Shown one piece after another: positions 11,050 to 23,214 of a stretch of DNA of 64,000 nt (positions within the stretch are counted from its first letter, which is position 1; each line of letters starts with the position of its first letter). The stretch is from assembly GCA_018806915.1 (NCBI GenBank), contig JAGKQI010000012.1:124001-188000 (forward strand), written 5' to 3'. The notes below the pieces were generated by a model, which was given only the letters and a program-made list of their open reading frames with translations, was not told the DNA's origin and did not search any database. Origin of the DNA: Phytophthora colocasiae. Taxonomy: Eukaryota; Oomycota; Peronosporomycetes; Peronosporales; Peronosporaceae. A program made the position numbers and the translations under genes.

Positions 11050-11280
11050 AAAACACATTCATGAGTCGTTAGCACAGCGCACCGTAAACATGTTGTAGTA
11101 CAAGCAAGTTGTATGTACCTTCGGCACACTCGCGTCCAGTTTTTTTGCAGCAGGTATCGACCAGGTATAACAACAGGTATTGACCAGGTTTTTAGTTTAC
11201 CGTTTCTTTTCCGAAATTTTAATTTTCTTCCGTCTCCCAGCCACTCATCCGGGGCCACGCGGCAGCTCCCACACAGCGCG
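11050..11280. other. Spacer between divergent transposase remnants
   Basis: This short region separates the minus-strand piggyBac-like remnant from the plus-strand MULE. It holds a probable further intron of the former (a minus-strand acceptor just above 11049) with the ACATGTTGTA motif, and several CAGGTAT repeats at 11155-11190 of unknown role. Confidence 0.4.
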
Positions 11281-13191
11281 ATGCTGCTTGGTCCGCATGC
11301 CGTGAGCAAGGAAGCCAACACGCACGACACCGAGGAATCGGCGGAGGAGGATGAGGAGCAGGACGCGGAGGAGGAGGACGCGGAGGATGAGTACGTGGAG
11401 GACAAGGACGCGGAGGAAGAGCAGGAAAAGACTAAAGATCGAGGGTCGTCTTCACGCCGGCGGAACAAGCGCTCAATTGAAGAAGTGGATGAAGACCTGT
11501 TAGTACCTGTTCCACCGTTTAAACAAGAGCACAAGACCTGGGCTGAGTTTGATCAGGGTATGAAGCAGTATATGGCAGAGACGCACCAAGTGCTGGTCAT
11601 AAAGGAGGTGATTAACGTTGCAAGACGCAATACTACGCTCAGAAAACAAATCCAGTACCAAGGGGTGACAGATGACGAGATCCCACTGATACAAACGAGT
11701 ATGGAGCCGTACCAGCACAAGTTCATCTGTACTCACGGATGGCCTGCACGCGAAAGGTCCACGGGCAAGCGCACCATGCACAATCTTCGTCGAACGGAGT
11801 GTCGCTTCCAGATGCTAGCTCAAATGACGCAGAAGGAAGATGGCTCGTGGGAGATCGCTGTAGAGACCCGACAAACATGGCCACTGTTCATCAAAGCGCT
11901 CGTGGAAACACAGGCGTAATTTCAATCACAACGGGGCACATGCGTTCTATGGTGGACAGTCTCCCCGAGGTTCTTCAGATGAACTGCACCCATAAGACGA
12001 ACAAGTGAGTTTTTGTTGTCCATATTGATCCAGGTATAACGCCTTGGTTTCCAGGTATTAATCAGTTTTCTTGCTTAGGTATAATTACCAGCTCTTATCC
12101 ATGGTCGCGGTGGATCAGTTTGGCCAAGGGCAACCTGTCACGTACTCGTTGCTGTAGACGAATGCTGACTGGCACATGACCAAGTGTCTAGACCACTTCA
12201 AGCGTGCTAACGAGCACTGGCGCTTGGTTCGTATCGTCATTGTGGATAAGGATATGCGAGAGGTAGACGTTATACGTCAAAAGCTGCCCGGGGCCCGTGT
12301 GTTGTTCTGCCATTTTCACGTGATCAAATGGCTACAAGAAACTATTCGAAAGTCGAGTAAGTTTGAAGTATACGAACCCGGCGTGTTGACCCAACTTAAA
12401 CACGCAATCACAAACATGACGTACGCTCGGACTGACGCGAATTACGAAGAGCATCGAGCGGAGTTCAAAAGTCTGTCATTGCGGGAAGGCCGTTCCGATC
12501 TGTGGGATTATTTCGAGAAAAACTGGGATGAGTGCAAGGAAATGTGGGTGATAGCACACCGCGTTGATCTGCCACACTTCAACAACCACAACAACAATCG
12601 CGTCGATAGTCTGTTAGGCAAGTTGAAGCAGCATTTGAAGGGCCATTTATCCATGCACTCGAGCCTACAAGCAAAGAAGAAGAATACTACGCCAAGGTTC
12701 AGATGCCCGGAACGTTGCGGGACACAAAATTACATCGTACTTGGAATGACGACGCGGTGGGTGGCCGCCGCTGTTAAGACGCAGTACGATGTCGCCATGG
12801 ATCCGAATATTGCGAGCTCGTACGTCTTCGTCGATAACGGAGATACAGTCACCGTCCGCTCTGGTGAAATCGAGTATATGCTGCAGAAGGACAGTTGGGA
12901 ATGCGACTGCGAGTTTGCACTCACCATGAAACTTCCGTGTCGACATACATAAGCGATGCACCAACAGACGTGTCGTCTGCTGGTATCACCATGCTACGTT
13001 GGAAGATGCTGTACAAAAGCTTGAAGTTGAAGCGCCGCTGCTAGGTATAAGGTAAATGTTGTTCGAAGCGCAATGGTTAATACATGGCATTTACCTGGAC
13101 GATACCCGTGTTCATATTCGCCATACCTGGCCGAAATGATTGGTTCAGCTGCGACTGTGATGGCCGACAAAACATTATTTTCATTACTTGT
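11281..13191 (+). pseudogene. MULE transposase with SWIM finger, broken
   Basis: From the ATG at 11281 the protein begins with an acidic Glu/Asp-rich region. A FLYWCH/FAR1-like zinc-binding region follows (FICTHGW...TECRFQMLA, about 11730-11820), then the MULE transposase core (MTKCLDHFKRAN, RIVIVDKDM, FCHFHVIKW at about 12176-12330) and a C-terminal SWIM finger (CDC...CRH, about 12900-12950). The first frame stops at 11919, and the next segment is in another frame, so there is a frameshift near 11900. A TAG at about 12156 interrupts the core where Glu is expected. A 74-bp intron is recognisable. The last 663 bp equal the left edge of the window. LTR copy B begins at 13192 and interrupts or replaces the 3' end. 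Confidence 0.85.
12005..12078 (+). other. Spliceosomal intron in the MULE
   Basis: GTGAGT at 12005 and TTGCTTAG ending at 12078 bound a 74-bp intron. Removing it joins CTHKTN to KYNYQLL in one frame, the expected order around the first catalytic segment of oomycete MULEs. Confidence 0.75.
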
Positions 13192-14874
13192 TGTCGCGAA
13201 GTCGGTGAAACTTTGGTCGCGGAGCAGGGGCGTATAGTGAACCCTGGTTATACAACTACTGAAAATGTGTTTTCAGAGCCGTACAACGGTAGGTTGGCGT
13301 GTGGTACCTTGCGGTATCCTCGTGGGTTCGTTGTCTTCGGAAATATGACCCTCGCCGGAGTCTGAGAATGTGTTGTGAAGAGAAGTAGGGGTTCCCTTGG
13401 AGTCTGGTGTCGGTATTCAGGAGATCCTTCCAGGAGCGTTCGGGAGTCGGAATCTCTGGGAACCAAGATGGTTTCAGGAAGTCGGCGGTCGAAAAGAAGT
13501 GGATATACTAGAGAAAGCCTGAAATCGGTGTCTGAATATCACAAATCCAGAACCGAGATGCCTGACTTTCAGAGATAAACAACCAATATACAGAGTTCGG
13601 AAATATACAAATATATACAGCCGTTCTTATTCTTTCTAGGCCCTTGAACGGTGGGCTAACACTCCAGGTCAATTAGGGACTTGCTACCAGACACCTGGTC
13701 TGTCTGGTATCCCTTTACGTTCGCGCACCACCCTCTAGTATAGAGGAAAATATAAACCAATACAATCGGCTATATATAACAGTCTACCTTGCACTCTGAA
13801 AACGACTGTCTAGTTTCCAGAGCCTGTCCAAACGAGCAATATGAAATGGGCTACCGCTAGAGACAAAACAAACGACCCAACTAGGATATGGAATAGGCGG
13901 GTCCTTTCAGGTCGCTACGTTACCTGATCTCCGCCTAAGGGGATTGAATAGGCGAGAGATCACACGGCAGCGATGCTTGGCGTGGCCTTGCAAACAGAAA
14001 TACAACGACTTCTGGGTTACACGGCAAATTGAACTCTGTTTATCGTTTATCTTCCTCATAACTATCGTATCTTTCTGGTATCTCTCTTCTTCTTGTCATC
14101 TCTTGCGTCCTTTCAGCAGTCAGTCTTCATATGTCAGGTATACTTGGCTCTTGTATGTATAAGATATCTTGACTTGATCTCAGTATGCAGTCTGTGCAGC
14201 CGATCTCGATGGGTTGACAGGTAGAGACGTCATTACGGGGGATGTGCAGGTCAGTAATCACTTGAATGCGTGACTTGAACTTGGGTTCACTTGGTTTCAG
14301 TATGGTCTTGGATCTTCGGTGGTTTCAGAGTCTGGTATCTTGGTTTTCAGAGTCTGATATCACTTGGTTTTCAGAGTCTTGGTCACTCAGAGTTAGAGAT
14401 ACCAGAGTCTTGAGTACGAAACCAGAGTACGGAGCACCAATGCTTCAACGTACATGGAGATCTTGAGGGTTGCGCGGGTGCGCGGCGTCCGGCGCGCGAT
14501 ACTTGGTCTCTGCGGGTATACATTGTGAATCCTTGAACCATCCATCGTCGCGCTGGACGGTAACGGGATGAGGTCTCTCAGAGATACGTTCTTCTGAGAG
14601 ACTTTCCGCCAGAACTTAGGCACTCATCGTCGGGGAAAGTCCGGTGACCAGACAGAGTGTAGTTGACCTTCAGAGTTGTGCACACTCTGAAGTACACTTC
14701 TGGTCCTTTGGGCCCCTTTACAGTCAGGCGAAGGTTTATCCACAATCTTCCACAGATGTCGCACGGGTGCGGCCGCGTCCCAAAGTCCCTTTCGCTTATA
14801 ACCCATAGTATAACTAATCACATCGTAACGTAATATCCACCTGTCGCTCGAAAATCGGAATTAACATCATGTCA
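13192..14874 (-). repeat. LTR of E element, copy B
   Basis: This 1,683-bp LTR has the same ends as copy A (TG...CA in minus orientation). The internal cassette after GATCTCCGCC (13926-13935) is of the second type: the hairpin partner is GGCGAGAGATC at 13951-13961, followed by sequence unrelated to that of copy A up to about 14032. The region 14060-14170 also differs from copy A by several substitutions. Confidence 0.93.
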
Positions 14875-14886
14875 ACCGCCCCTCCT
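14875..14886 (-). other. Polypurine tract of E copy B
   Basis: AGGAGGGGCGGT on the minus strand directly abuts the LTR start, as in the other copies. Confidence 0.85.
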
Positions 14887-14929
14887 GGTCACGATCCATC
14901 AGTGCGGAACTTTCTCCAAGCTGTGTATC

Positions 14930-17693
14930 ATGGCCAGGCCTATCAAACATTCTGATAGACGGTTTTCAGAGCGTAGCGTAGCTGCAACTCTTTGCCAGTT
15001 GCCTGGTTTTCAGAGTCTCTGGTGTCCCGTCGCACAATCTGATTCTCTCAGACTCAGAAACTTGAATTTGACTTGCCTAACAGGCGGTCATTTCCAAAAC
15101 TCCGTCCTTTCGCTCATGACTGAAACGAACACTTCCCTGAGCTCAAACGCCCCAGCGAGTGGGGTGGCAGGCGACGCCACAGGTACTTGTCCTGCTTCGG
15201 CAACTGCCAGTATAGTGCAGGGTGGAGATGTTAGTTCAACCACATCGCCAGGTGGCAGCCCTAGCGCCCCGGCCCATGCGTCCAAACCTACAGGCTCACA
15301 GGTCGATGGTCCGATTGAGGGCCTCCCTGGTGACGGCATGAACTCGGCCGGTTCGGGTGATCTCTCGCCACCGGTGTCCTCACGTGGGGGTTCCAGCTCT
15401 GAATTCTCTGAGGAAATTCCTGGTGTTTTCAGGCCGCGAGCTTTCGGTGCCCCACGGCTTCTGTCCACGGAGGAAGTCGATCGGCTCTTTCGTCAAGGTC
15501 TGATGACGGCTACAGGAGACCAAGTCATGGCGTTGGGGAACTCTGATGTTCCTCAGAATTATGTCGCTCCCATCGTCAAACCAGAGGGACGTGCCTTTCT
15601 GGTGAGTACTCCTGCACGAGCTGAAGATTTCAGAGGAGGGCGCCACATAGCGAACGCGTACGGTGGCCCCTGTGTACTCGTGGGTTACGAGGCACTTACT
15701 GATGAAGACCTCCGGGAGCTGGAGCGGGTGATCCCAAGCTTCGATCCTGACGAAGTCGTGTCCCCGTGCGCTCAGACTCCAGACGTGCGCACTCTGGATG
15801 CTCTGACGTCGTCCGTGGAGGTTCGCCGGGAACTGGGAACTCTGGTTTCTCACGTCTCCCCCACTCGACTTGCCGAGAAAGTTTTTCGGACAGCTGGATG
15901 CTTGAAACTCATGACCGCTGCTCATCGCCGCCTTCGGGAACGCGTTGGTTCTCAGAATGGGGTCGCCTTGATCGATGCTGCAGCAGCGCGCTCTGAGTGT
16001 GAAGAAATCAAGCGCGAATGGGTACTGCACTGTCAATACTGGAAGCACGAACTTAAGTGTGCCCAGAAAGACTCCGGTGTGATAGAAGAACGCATGGCTT
16101 CAGAGATTCAGGATCTCAAGGCTCACTATCAGGACCAAGTGGAAGCTCTGAAGTCGGACAAGGCAGTTTTGAAGTCCCAAGTCGCTGATCTTCAAGCACA
16201 GGTCTCGATTCTGAAGTCGCGTCCTGAAGTCAAGCCCACGGATCCGTGGGGGTTCTCAGAGTTCTTACAAGAGAATTCTGAAATCTCTGGTAATTGGGAT
16301 CGGCTCCATGACCTTCTGGTGTCATACCAAGAGGACACCACCGTCCCTGATAACTGGACGACTATTATCAGTGTGACAGCCTTGGACGCGCGAAAGAAGC
16401 CCGTTCCTGATTTCAAGAAACGGCTTTCTGAGGAACGAGCTCGTCAGACTGCTGAGAAGGCTGCGAAGACCGCCAGAGTTCTGGATCTCACCCGTCCAAG
16501 TGCTGAAGTCTCGGAGTCTAAGAGCGAGAGCCCACGATATCTGTCATACCCACCGAAGCCTCTGACTCTGAAATCATCTCCGAAGCGGCCGTTCAAGTGG
16601 GACTTCAAGAATTTGCTGCGTCGCCCTTCCGGACACAAGCCCGTCGAAGACTCGGTGCTTTCTGCGAATGCAAGACAAGAAGTCTGGGAACAAGAACTCT
16701 GATGATCACCCGCGTTCTGGTTCCAAGCGTCCACGGGACTCTGATGACGACTCGGACTCTGATGATGGGCCTATTATCCCCACCAAGAAGTCCAAGAGAA
16801 GTCTTGCGTCTGTGAAAACCCACACCAGTCCCAAGTCTCGTCCGAAGTCCACCAGTGGAAGTGGATCGAAGTCCAAGGGTTCTTCAGGGAAAACGCGGAG
16901 CCTGGTATCCAAGCCCTACAATTCTCTGACAGTCAAGGAGCTCCAGGTGGTGGAAACACCAGACTGTGAGGCATCCTCCTGGTTGTATTATGGCATCAGA
17001 GTACAGCGAGTGAGCTCCACTAGGACCACCACTGGCCAGACATTGGGTTTTCCAGACTACGAGGTACACAAGCACTCATGTGCCATCCTCAAGAAGCGCT
17101 GGGACTCTGAGCGGTACTGTGCGGTCATCCGCAAGAAGCGCGCCCCTTGGGAAGTCATGTTCGACAACCGATTCTCAGAATTTTACTTCCACAAGCGGGA
17201 CGAACTGGGACCCATGGTGTTGGCTGACGTGGAAGACATTGTGCGCAGCATGAAGAAGCACGCTCAAGCCTTCTGGGAGCGAACGCATTGGGTGACCATG
17301 GACGTTGAGGCTGACGACAAGTCTGCGGAGCTTCACAAGTACCGGTCCATGCGTCGAGCCGCCATGATTCGTCAACACAACGCCCTCATCCGAAAGGTCT
17401 TGAAGCACAAGGATTTTCCAGAGTCGATTCTCTCAGAGCCCGGCATCTGGGTGGTTCCAGACAAGTCCTGTCCCTGGATCTGGCAAGATCCCAGAGTTGC
17501 AGAACTTGGTGGTCCCAAGTGTCTGAGTCTGGAGACGCAACTGGGTGACTTGGATGCTGTTGAACCTGCTCGGATGCAATGGGCCACGGTGAACGTGGAC
17601 GAAGAGTGGCTCCAGTACATTCCTACCGACGTCAAGAAGGACTCGTTGACACCTACGGAACGCTCTGAGAACCCGATTTCCCTTCGCTACTGA
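14930..17693 (+). pseudogene. Antisense ORF of E element, broken (copy B)
   Basis: Two long open pieces, 14930-16702 (590 codons) and 16668-17693 (341 codons), together cover the antisense ORF except for the middle. The join near 16672 is the same deletion of roughly 545 bp seen in copy A. Its right end falls in the KKSG-coding 15-nt repeats, so repeat-mediated deletion is likely. Before the deletion the frame is uninterrupted, including the coiled coil at about 16095-16220. The first recognisable downstream start is the Met of MTETN near 15117. The product is unknown. Confidence 0.8.
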
Positions 17694-18079
17694 AGCTCAG
17701 ATGTCCACCATGGTGCCCACGGGAAGGCTGCATTTCGAGAAGCCAAATAGTTGTCTGCATTCGTGACGTAAACCCCAACCTCAGAGTAGCTTCCTAATCC
17801 CTTAACTTTCCAATATCGCTCCATTTAATCACATTTCTTCTCATCATCTCATTGCTAGTAACCTTGTATCCCTCAGCGCTTAATTCTCCACAAAATCAAT
17901 TCCACATTCATATTCACACAGTCGTTTTATATAAGCAGTAACATGATCGATCACAAATCCAAACACACGAATATCAGAAATAGGAGTCCCCAGAAAACAT
18001 GTACTCAGACTACCATTCTCTGAAAGTCCGAGTCTGAGATCTTTCAGATATCAGACTTCTAGGCGTGCATTCAGAGTCA
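17694..18079. other. Convergent intergenic spacer (copy B)
   Basis: This is the counterpart of 5180-5563, with the same TTTTATATAAG near 17926. It has no ORF. Confidence 0.6.
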
Positions 18080-19946
18080 TTAGACTCTGGGGTGATCGTC
18101 TCCAGCTTGCATTGCCTGAAAACGAGCTCGTGCTCGTGCACTCTGGTTGAATTCGTAAAGTAATGCTCCACAGTTCAACTTCGATAACGGCAACCACTCA
18201 GTTTCATCGTAACCTTTCCACTTAACCAGATATTCACGCAGGCGTTTAGACGTCCTGGTACGCTTGCTCCAGCGGGTATCCAGAATCTTCTCCACTTCAT
18301 ACTCGTCGTTTTCAGTATCAGGTTCCCAACTATCCTCTGGTAACAAGGCAGCGTCAAAGTCATCATCTTCTGGGATCTGAAGCTCTGCTGTTGGTCGTCT
18401 GGGAAACAGGGCTCTAGGTTTCAGGCGGCTCACATGCACCCAGGGGTTTACGCGATAGCCGGTATCTTCAACCTTGAGCCGCACCCTGAAATCGTCCAGC
18501 ATCTCCTCGATCCTGAAAGGTCCGTGCCACATGTGCGCCAGTTTCCTGCTCAATCCCGTTTGTACCTTAGGGATGTAGAGCCATACAGCGTCGCCTATAG
18601 CAAAACCTGACTTCAAACGCTCTGATAACTCGTTCCACTTTCTGGTTTGTTCCTCAGACCGATCATGTTTTGCCTTCTTCTGGAGATCTTCGGCACACAC
18701 CAGTGCATAGCTATAGTCTCGTTGCATCTTCCGTCTCCATTCGTACGCAGTTCGCTCCTGAGTCGTCGATGGCTTGGGTCCAAGCATAGCGGACACCGTA
18801 CCGTGGGCATCCCAACCATGTACCAAATAGAAAGGTGTCTCCAGCCGAGTGGCGTCGAATGACGTATTCAGGGCGAACATCAGACGTTCAGCATGATCAT
18901 CCCAGTCACTTTGATCAGCTTCAGAGATATATGCCTTAATCGCGCGCACCACAGTCTGTACTGATCGCTCTTGCTGGCCGTTGGCTTGAGGCCGGTACCC
19001 TAGAGTAGCTCGTTGTCTGCTACCCAAAAGCTCTCAGAAACACTTGAACACCTCACTCATGAAGCGAGGATCTTGATCATGACGAATCAGAGAGCTAGCT
19101 CCAAAGTTTCTGAAAACGCGTTCCTCATAGGCCTCTGCTACATCTTGAGCAATGGTGACACTCATCGGCTTGCACATCACGTATCCTGAAAACATATCTT
19201 GGAACAGCAAGAGAAATGTGTTTCCACGGGCTGATTTCGGCATGTGGGTTACAAAATCCATAGACACCACTTCAAACGGCCGGCTGGGCTCAATATTCCC
19301 AGGTGACGGTCCAGGATTTGGGGGTCGCCCCTTGCCACTGGCACAGTCCACACATTCCTTCACGAATCTCTCCACATCCGCATACATACCCAATCAGTAA
19401 AACTCCGAACTCAGCTTCTTAAAGGTTCTCCTGATTCCTTGATGTCCACCTTGGTAGTCTTCATGAGCATAGTGTAACAGGTCTGGATACAAGTCTCTGG
19501 GAACCACCAGTCTGAGGTCGTCAATATTGTCCCGGGGCCGCTCTCGAGTAGCACGACTCAGGCGATAACGCACATCTCTAGAATCCAGAACGAAGTCCTC
19601 AGCAACTCTGGCAAGCTTTCTGACTCGGGGTCGTGGTAAATCTCCCACGTCGCCCTTCAGAAACTTCATGAGCTCAACCAAGTACGGGTCCTGGCTCTGA
19701 TGCGTCTTAATCCGTCGCCAGCGTTCTGCCTGGAACTCCAAAGGCCCTAAAGGTTCTCGTTCCTCATCATCCTCAGGCGGATTAGCGTCAAGCGGACCTT
19801 GGGCACGGGTTACGGCAACCGATATTCTGGCTGATCGAGGCAGGGGTGCGGATTCCGGACCAGAAACATCCTCAGACTCTGGTGACACATTATGATTTTC
19901 AGAGTCTAACATCTTTGACTCTTGAACTTCCATGGTCGGGACTGAG
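18080..19946 (-). pseudogene. Integrase with chromodomain, broken (copy B)
   Basis: It has the same domain order as copy A: zinc-binding N-terminus, DD35E core, GPF module, chromodomain. Open pieces are 19027-18080, 19393-19034 and about 19940-19394, separated by the same TGA codons as in copy A (after KCF and in place of Trp in FYWLGM). The chromodomain keeps TEWLPL, the usual form, where copy A has TEWLRL. Homology to E ends at about 19946 next to GACTGAG, the left breakpoint of the inversion. Confidence 0.88.
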
Positions 19947-20621
19947 TCATGAGGCCCGGTGCAGTCTGTGGTGTCGTGACGGACAACACAAAAATATGAA
20001 GAAAGCATGGAAAGTGTCGAAGGACAACCGGCCAAATCTGACCTGCAACGGGTGTGGAGCCCACATGATGAATCTTATTATGAAAGACGTGCTCGCGTTA
20101 GAGCCTGTGAAATATGTTCTCGATAGTGCAACGTGGTTGTCAAAGTTTATTCTCAGTCGGTATATACTACTAGACCACTTCGAGAAAATCCAGAAGGGAT
20201 TGAGCTTTGAATCACGCCGCAGACTGTGTCTGCCAGTTCCTACGCGTTGGTATACATCCGAAGCTTGCATGAGGAGTGTCCAGCGAAATAAGCACGTTAT
20301 CCAAGCGGTTCTAGAAGACAGTTCATTGGACTCGATTTATAAACAGAAGAAAGCACACGAAAAGCTTACTAAGGCAAGGGCTTTGGTGAGCGATGCTAAC
20401 TTCTGGTCAAAACTGGATGCTGCGCTATTGCTACTTCATCCTATCAACGCATCCCTGGCGGATTTTGAGAGCGATGGTAGTTTTGTTTCTGCGGTCTTCA
20501 CGCAGTCAGACAACTATCGCGAAACAAAGTTTACCACGAAGAATTGGACAACAGCGTCCACCAGCTCCGATTTCTACAAGGCGAAATTCGCAATTTTATA
20601 ACGTCGCGAGAGAAGGATTTG
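19947..20621 (+). pseudogene. hAT transposase, C-terminal fragment (copy B)
   Basis: It is nearly identical to 7431-8106 and reads open to 20601. Together with the minus-strand BED/DUF659 half at 23215-23920 it accounts for most of one hAT gene. Flipping 19947-23214 brings the halves together in one orientation. The missing dimerisation domain and the fusion to RT at 20622 show that the hAT was already truncated at its 3' end. Confidence 0.85.
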
Positions 20622-22670
20622 GATGGTTGCCACAGTGAATCAACGGGAAGTGCGGACATCGGTACAGACACCAGAGATTTGGAAATATTCCCTGAAAATA
20701 CTTCACAGGAAGACTCTGGTGACACCTCCGTTGCCATCAACGATGACACCCTTGACTCAAAGCCTGAGTGTCTCCTAGATGATCCTCAAACTCCTGAGTT
20801 ACCCGCAGATGATTTCGACTTAATGGATGAGTCTTGGGATATCCCCATTCAGGGGATGCCTGGAACGCCTGTGGAAAAATTACAAGTGGAATACGAGCGG
20901 TGTATGAACGTTTCGAGCGAAGGATTAGACCTGGAGCCAGGTGTGTATATGCGAGAAGGCACGGAACTCCTCGCCCAATTGGTCATGCTACCAGAGCTGG
21001 AAGAGTTGACACCAGAGTGTGATATCGAGAGCGCTGATGTTGGAGAACCAGGAAAGACGACCCCAGAAATGGAGAGGAAACTGCGTGATATTCTGAGGCA
21101 CCACAGGAAAATATTCCTGGGAGACGGCAATGCAGCGCCCGCACCGGCAAGGGGCGTAGTCTGTGATTTGGATGTGGGAGATGCCAAACTGGTAGCTCAA
21201 CGTCCGAGGTCTGTCGCTCCTCATCTCATGCTGAAGGTGTACGAGCTTTTGAAGAAACTTCTGGAGACTGGTTTGATCGAGTACTCCAACTCCCCGTGGG
21301 CATCTCCTATTGTGATCGTTCTCAAGAAGAATGGTGTTGACATACGAATGTGTATCGACTATCGCATTGTGAATGGCTTTATTCAACTGTTGCGCTACCC
21401 TCTGCCTCTTATTGACGACCTCCTAATCGGTTTTGAGGCTGCGATGTGGTTCATGAGCCTGGATATGGTTAGCGGTTTCTGGGCGATCAGGATGACGGAG
21501 CGTGCGCGACTGATATCCGCTTTCGTTTGCCCGTTTGGACATTTTCAGTGGGTGAGGATGCCGTTTGGTCTGAAAAACGCCCCTCTGGTGTATCAGGCTA
21601 TGCTGGACAATTGCCTGTGGGGATTTGTGAGACTGTCACCAGAGGAAGAAGCTGAAGTTGATGCGGAGGTTCTGGAATTTCTGCAACTCCAGCCTCAGAA
21701 CTCTGAAAAACACCTTTCAGACTCTGAGAACCATACTCCGTCTTCAGAGATGTCAGCACTCACAAGTCAGATGACCGTCTTTCAGAGGAATATCCCCGTC
21801 CCTACATGCATGGGCCCAGTCCTAGGGAGGAGTTCATACATCGACGATATCGCACATGGAGCACCAACTTGGGACCAACTATGTGACGACTTGGACGTCC
21901 TACTTTTCAGGCTTCGTTATTGGAACATTTCTGTGAGTTTGCCCAAAAGCGAGTTCGGAAAATTGTCGATACCATACCTCTCCCACGAAATAAGTGCCGA
22001 AGGTCTGAGGGCAACACCCAAGATCGTCAAAGGAGTTGAAGAACTGCCATTTCCGTCTACGCTAAAGGGAGTTCAGAGTTTCATGGGAAGCCTCAATTAT
22101 TACAACAAGTTGATTGAGGATTTACCGGTGATCGCTGCCACCCTCTATGAGCTGACGGACGAGCAGATTCGTGCTGGACGAGACCTGACTCGTGCAAAAG
22201 AGGCATTTGAGATTCTGAAACGCAAGATAGTCTCTACTCCACTACTCAGACATCCAGACCGAACCAGACCGTTCGTTGTCATTCCGCATGCGAATCCTTG
22301 GGCTGCTTCGGCAGTTTTGGGACAAGAATATGAGGGAATAATACACCCGGTCCGGTTCACAGGTCATGTCCTGAATGATGCCGAACTCAGGTATCATATC
22401 GCTGAGAAGGAGGTGATTGCGATCCTCAGAGTTTTCGAAAACTTCAGAGCTCTGGTGGAGTCAAGTCCGGTGATTGTGGTCTATACTAGATACTCTGGCT
22501 TGAAATGGTTGTTAACATCGAGCTCCACCGACGGCAGGAATGTCAAGTGGGGTCTGAAGTTGTCACAGTGGAACTTAGAGATTCGCCGGATTCAGCGTGA
22601 TGAAGATGGACTCCCAGCTATACTCGGTGCAGGCATTACCCCCCCGGGAGCATCTGGACGAGGTCTCTGA
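20622..22670 (+). pseudogene. E-element RT plus degenerate RNase H, inverted (copy B)
   Basis: This is open to 22670 and includes the whole RT (MCIDYRIVN, SLDM, RMPFGLKNAP, SYIDDI) and the gypsy-type RNase H/connection region. In that RNase H the first Asp (DAS in active enzymes) is HAN, and the Asp of the usual TDH motif is absent (YTRYSGL), so it is probably a structural tether. It lies on the plus strand inside the inverted segment. The frame ends after GAGITPPGAS at a run of seven C; the next domain is in another frame. Upstream it is fused to hAT, so the protease and gag of this copy are missing. Confidence 0.88.
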
Positions 22671-23214
22671 AAATCTGATCCCGGTCAAAGGGCGAGTCAA
22701 ACCGCCAGTTCCTATCAGTGTGGAAATGTTGGAAGCAGACTATCAGGGTTATGTTCTGAGTTTTGATGGTGCCGCAAAGACGTCTACTCGTCTGGGAAGC
22801 TGTGGGTGTATACTCTGGGAACTCCCGGGGTGGAGTGTTCTGGACGCCCGGGGATTTCCCCTGACGGATGTCACGGTGAACGATTCAGAGTACTGTGGCC
22901 TGAATTATGGTCTGAAGATGGCGCTCGAGCACGAAATACAGGAGCTGGTGGTTGTGGGAGACTCACGCATCGCGATACAACAGGCTCAGGGATTGATCAA
23001 CTGCAATCAGCCCAACTTGCAACGGAGGTTGGCCGAATTTGAGTCCCTGAAAACCAAGTTTCAGACTCTGAAGTTGGTGCATGTGAAGCGTGAGTTCAAC
23101 CAAGCGGCGGATTACCTAACTTCGAAGAACGTGACCCTTGGAGAAGCTTGGCGGGTACAAGATGAGGATGAACTTATGCACCTACGACTGGTATCCAAGG
23201 TTCATGAGAAACTG
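22671..23214 (+). pseudogene. Second (plant/archaeal-like) RNase H of E, copy B
   Basis: The frame from 22597 to 23262 carries a complete second RNase H with catalytic acids in DGAAK, NDSEY, GDSRI and NQAADYL. It would remove the RNA template during reverse transcription and compensate for the degenerate domain before it. Dual RNase H domains are known from plant Tat elements and from oomycete Ty3/gypsy groups (Chronos and Archon, as I recall). Homology to E ends at about 23214 after GTTCATGAGAAACTG, the right inversion breakpoint. The remaining codons to 23262 are chance read-through into hAT DNA on its antisense strand. Confidence 0.85.

Larger units (their letters stand above)
12529..22562. 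repeat. Segmental duplication, right copy (partner 1-10047)
   Basis: This is the second copy of the 10-kb block described at the left edge. It keeps a few codons that copy A lost, for example TGG instead of TGA in the antisense ORF. It differs from copy A most obviously in the 95-bp LTR cassette near 13926-14030. Confidence 0.9.
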
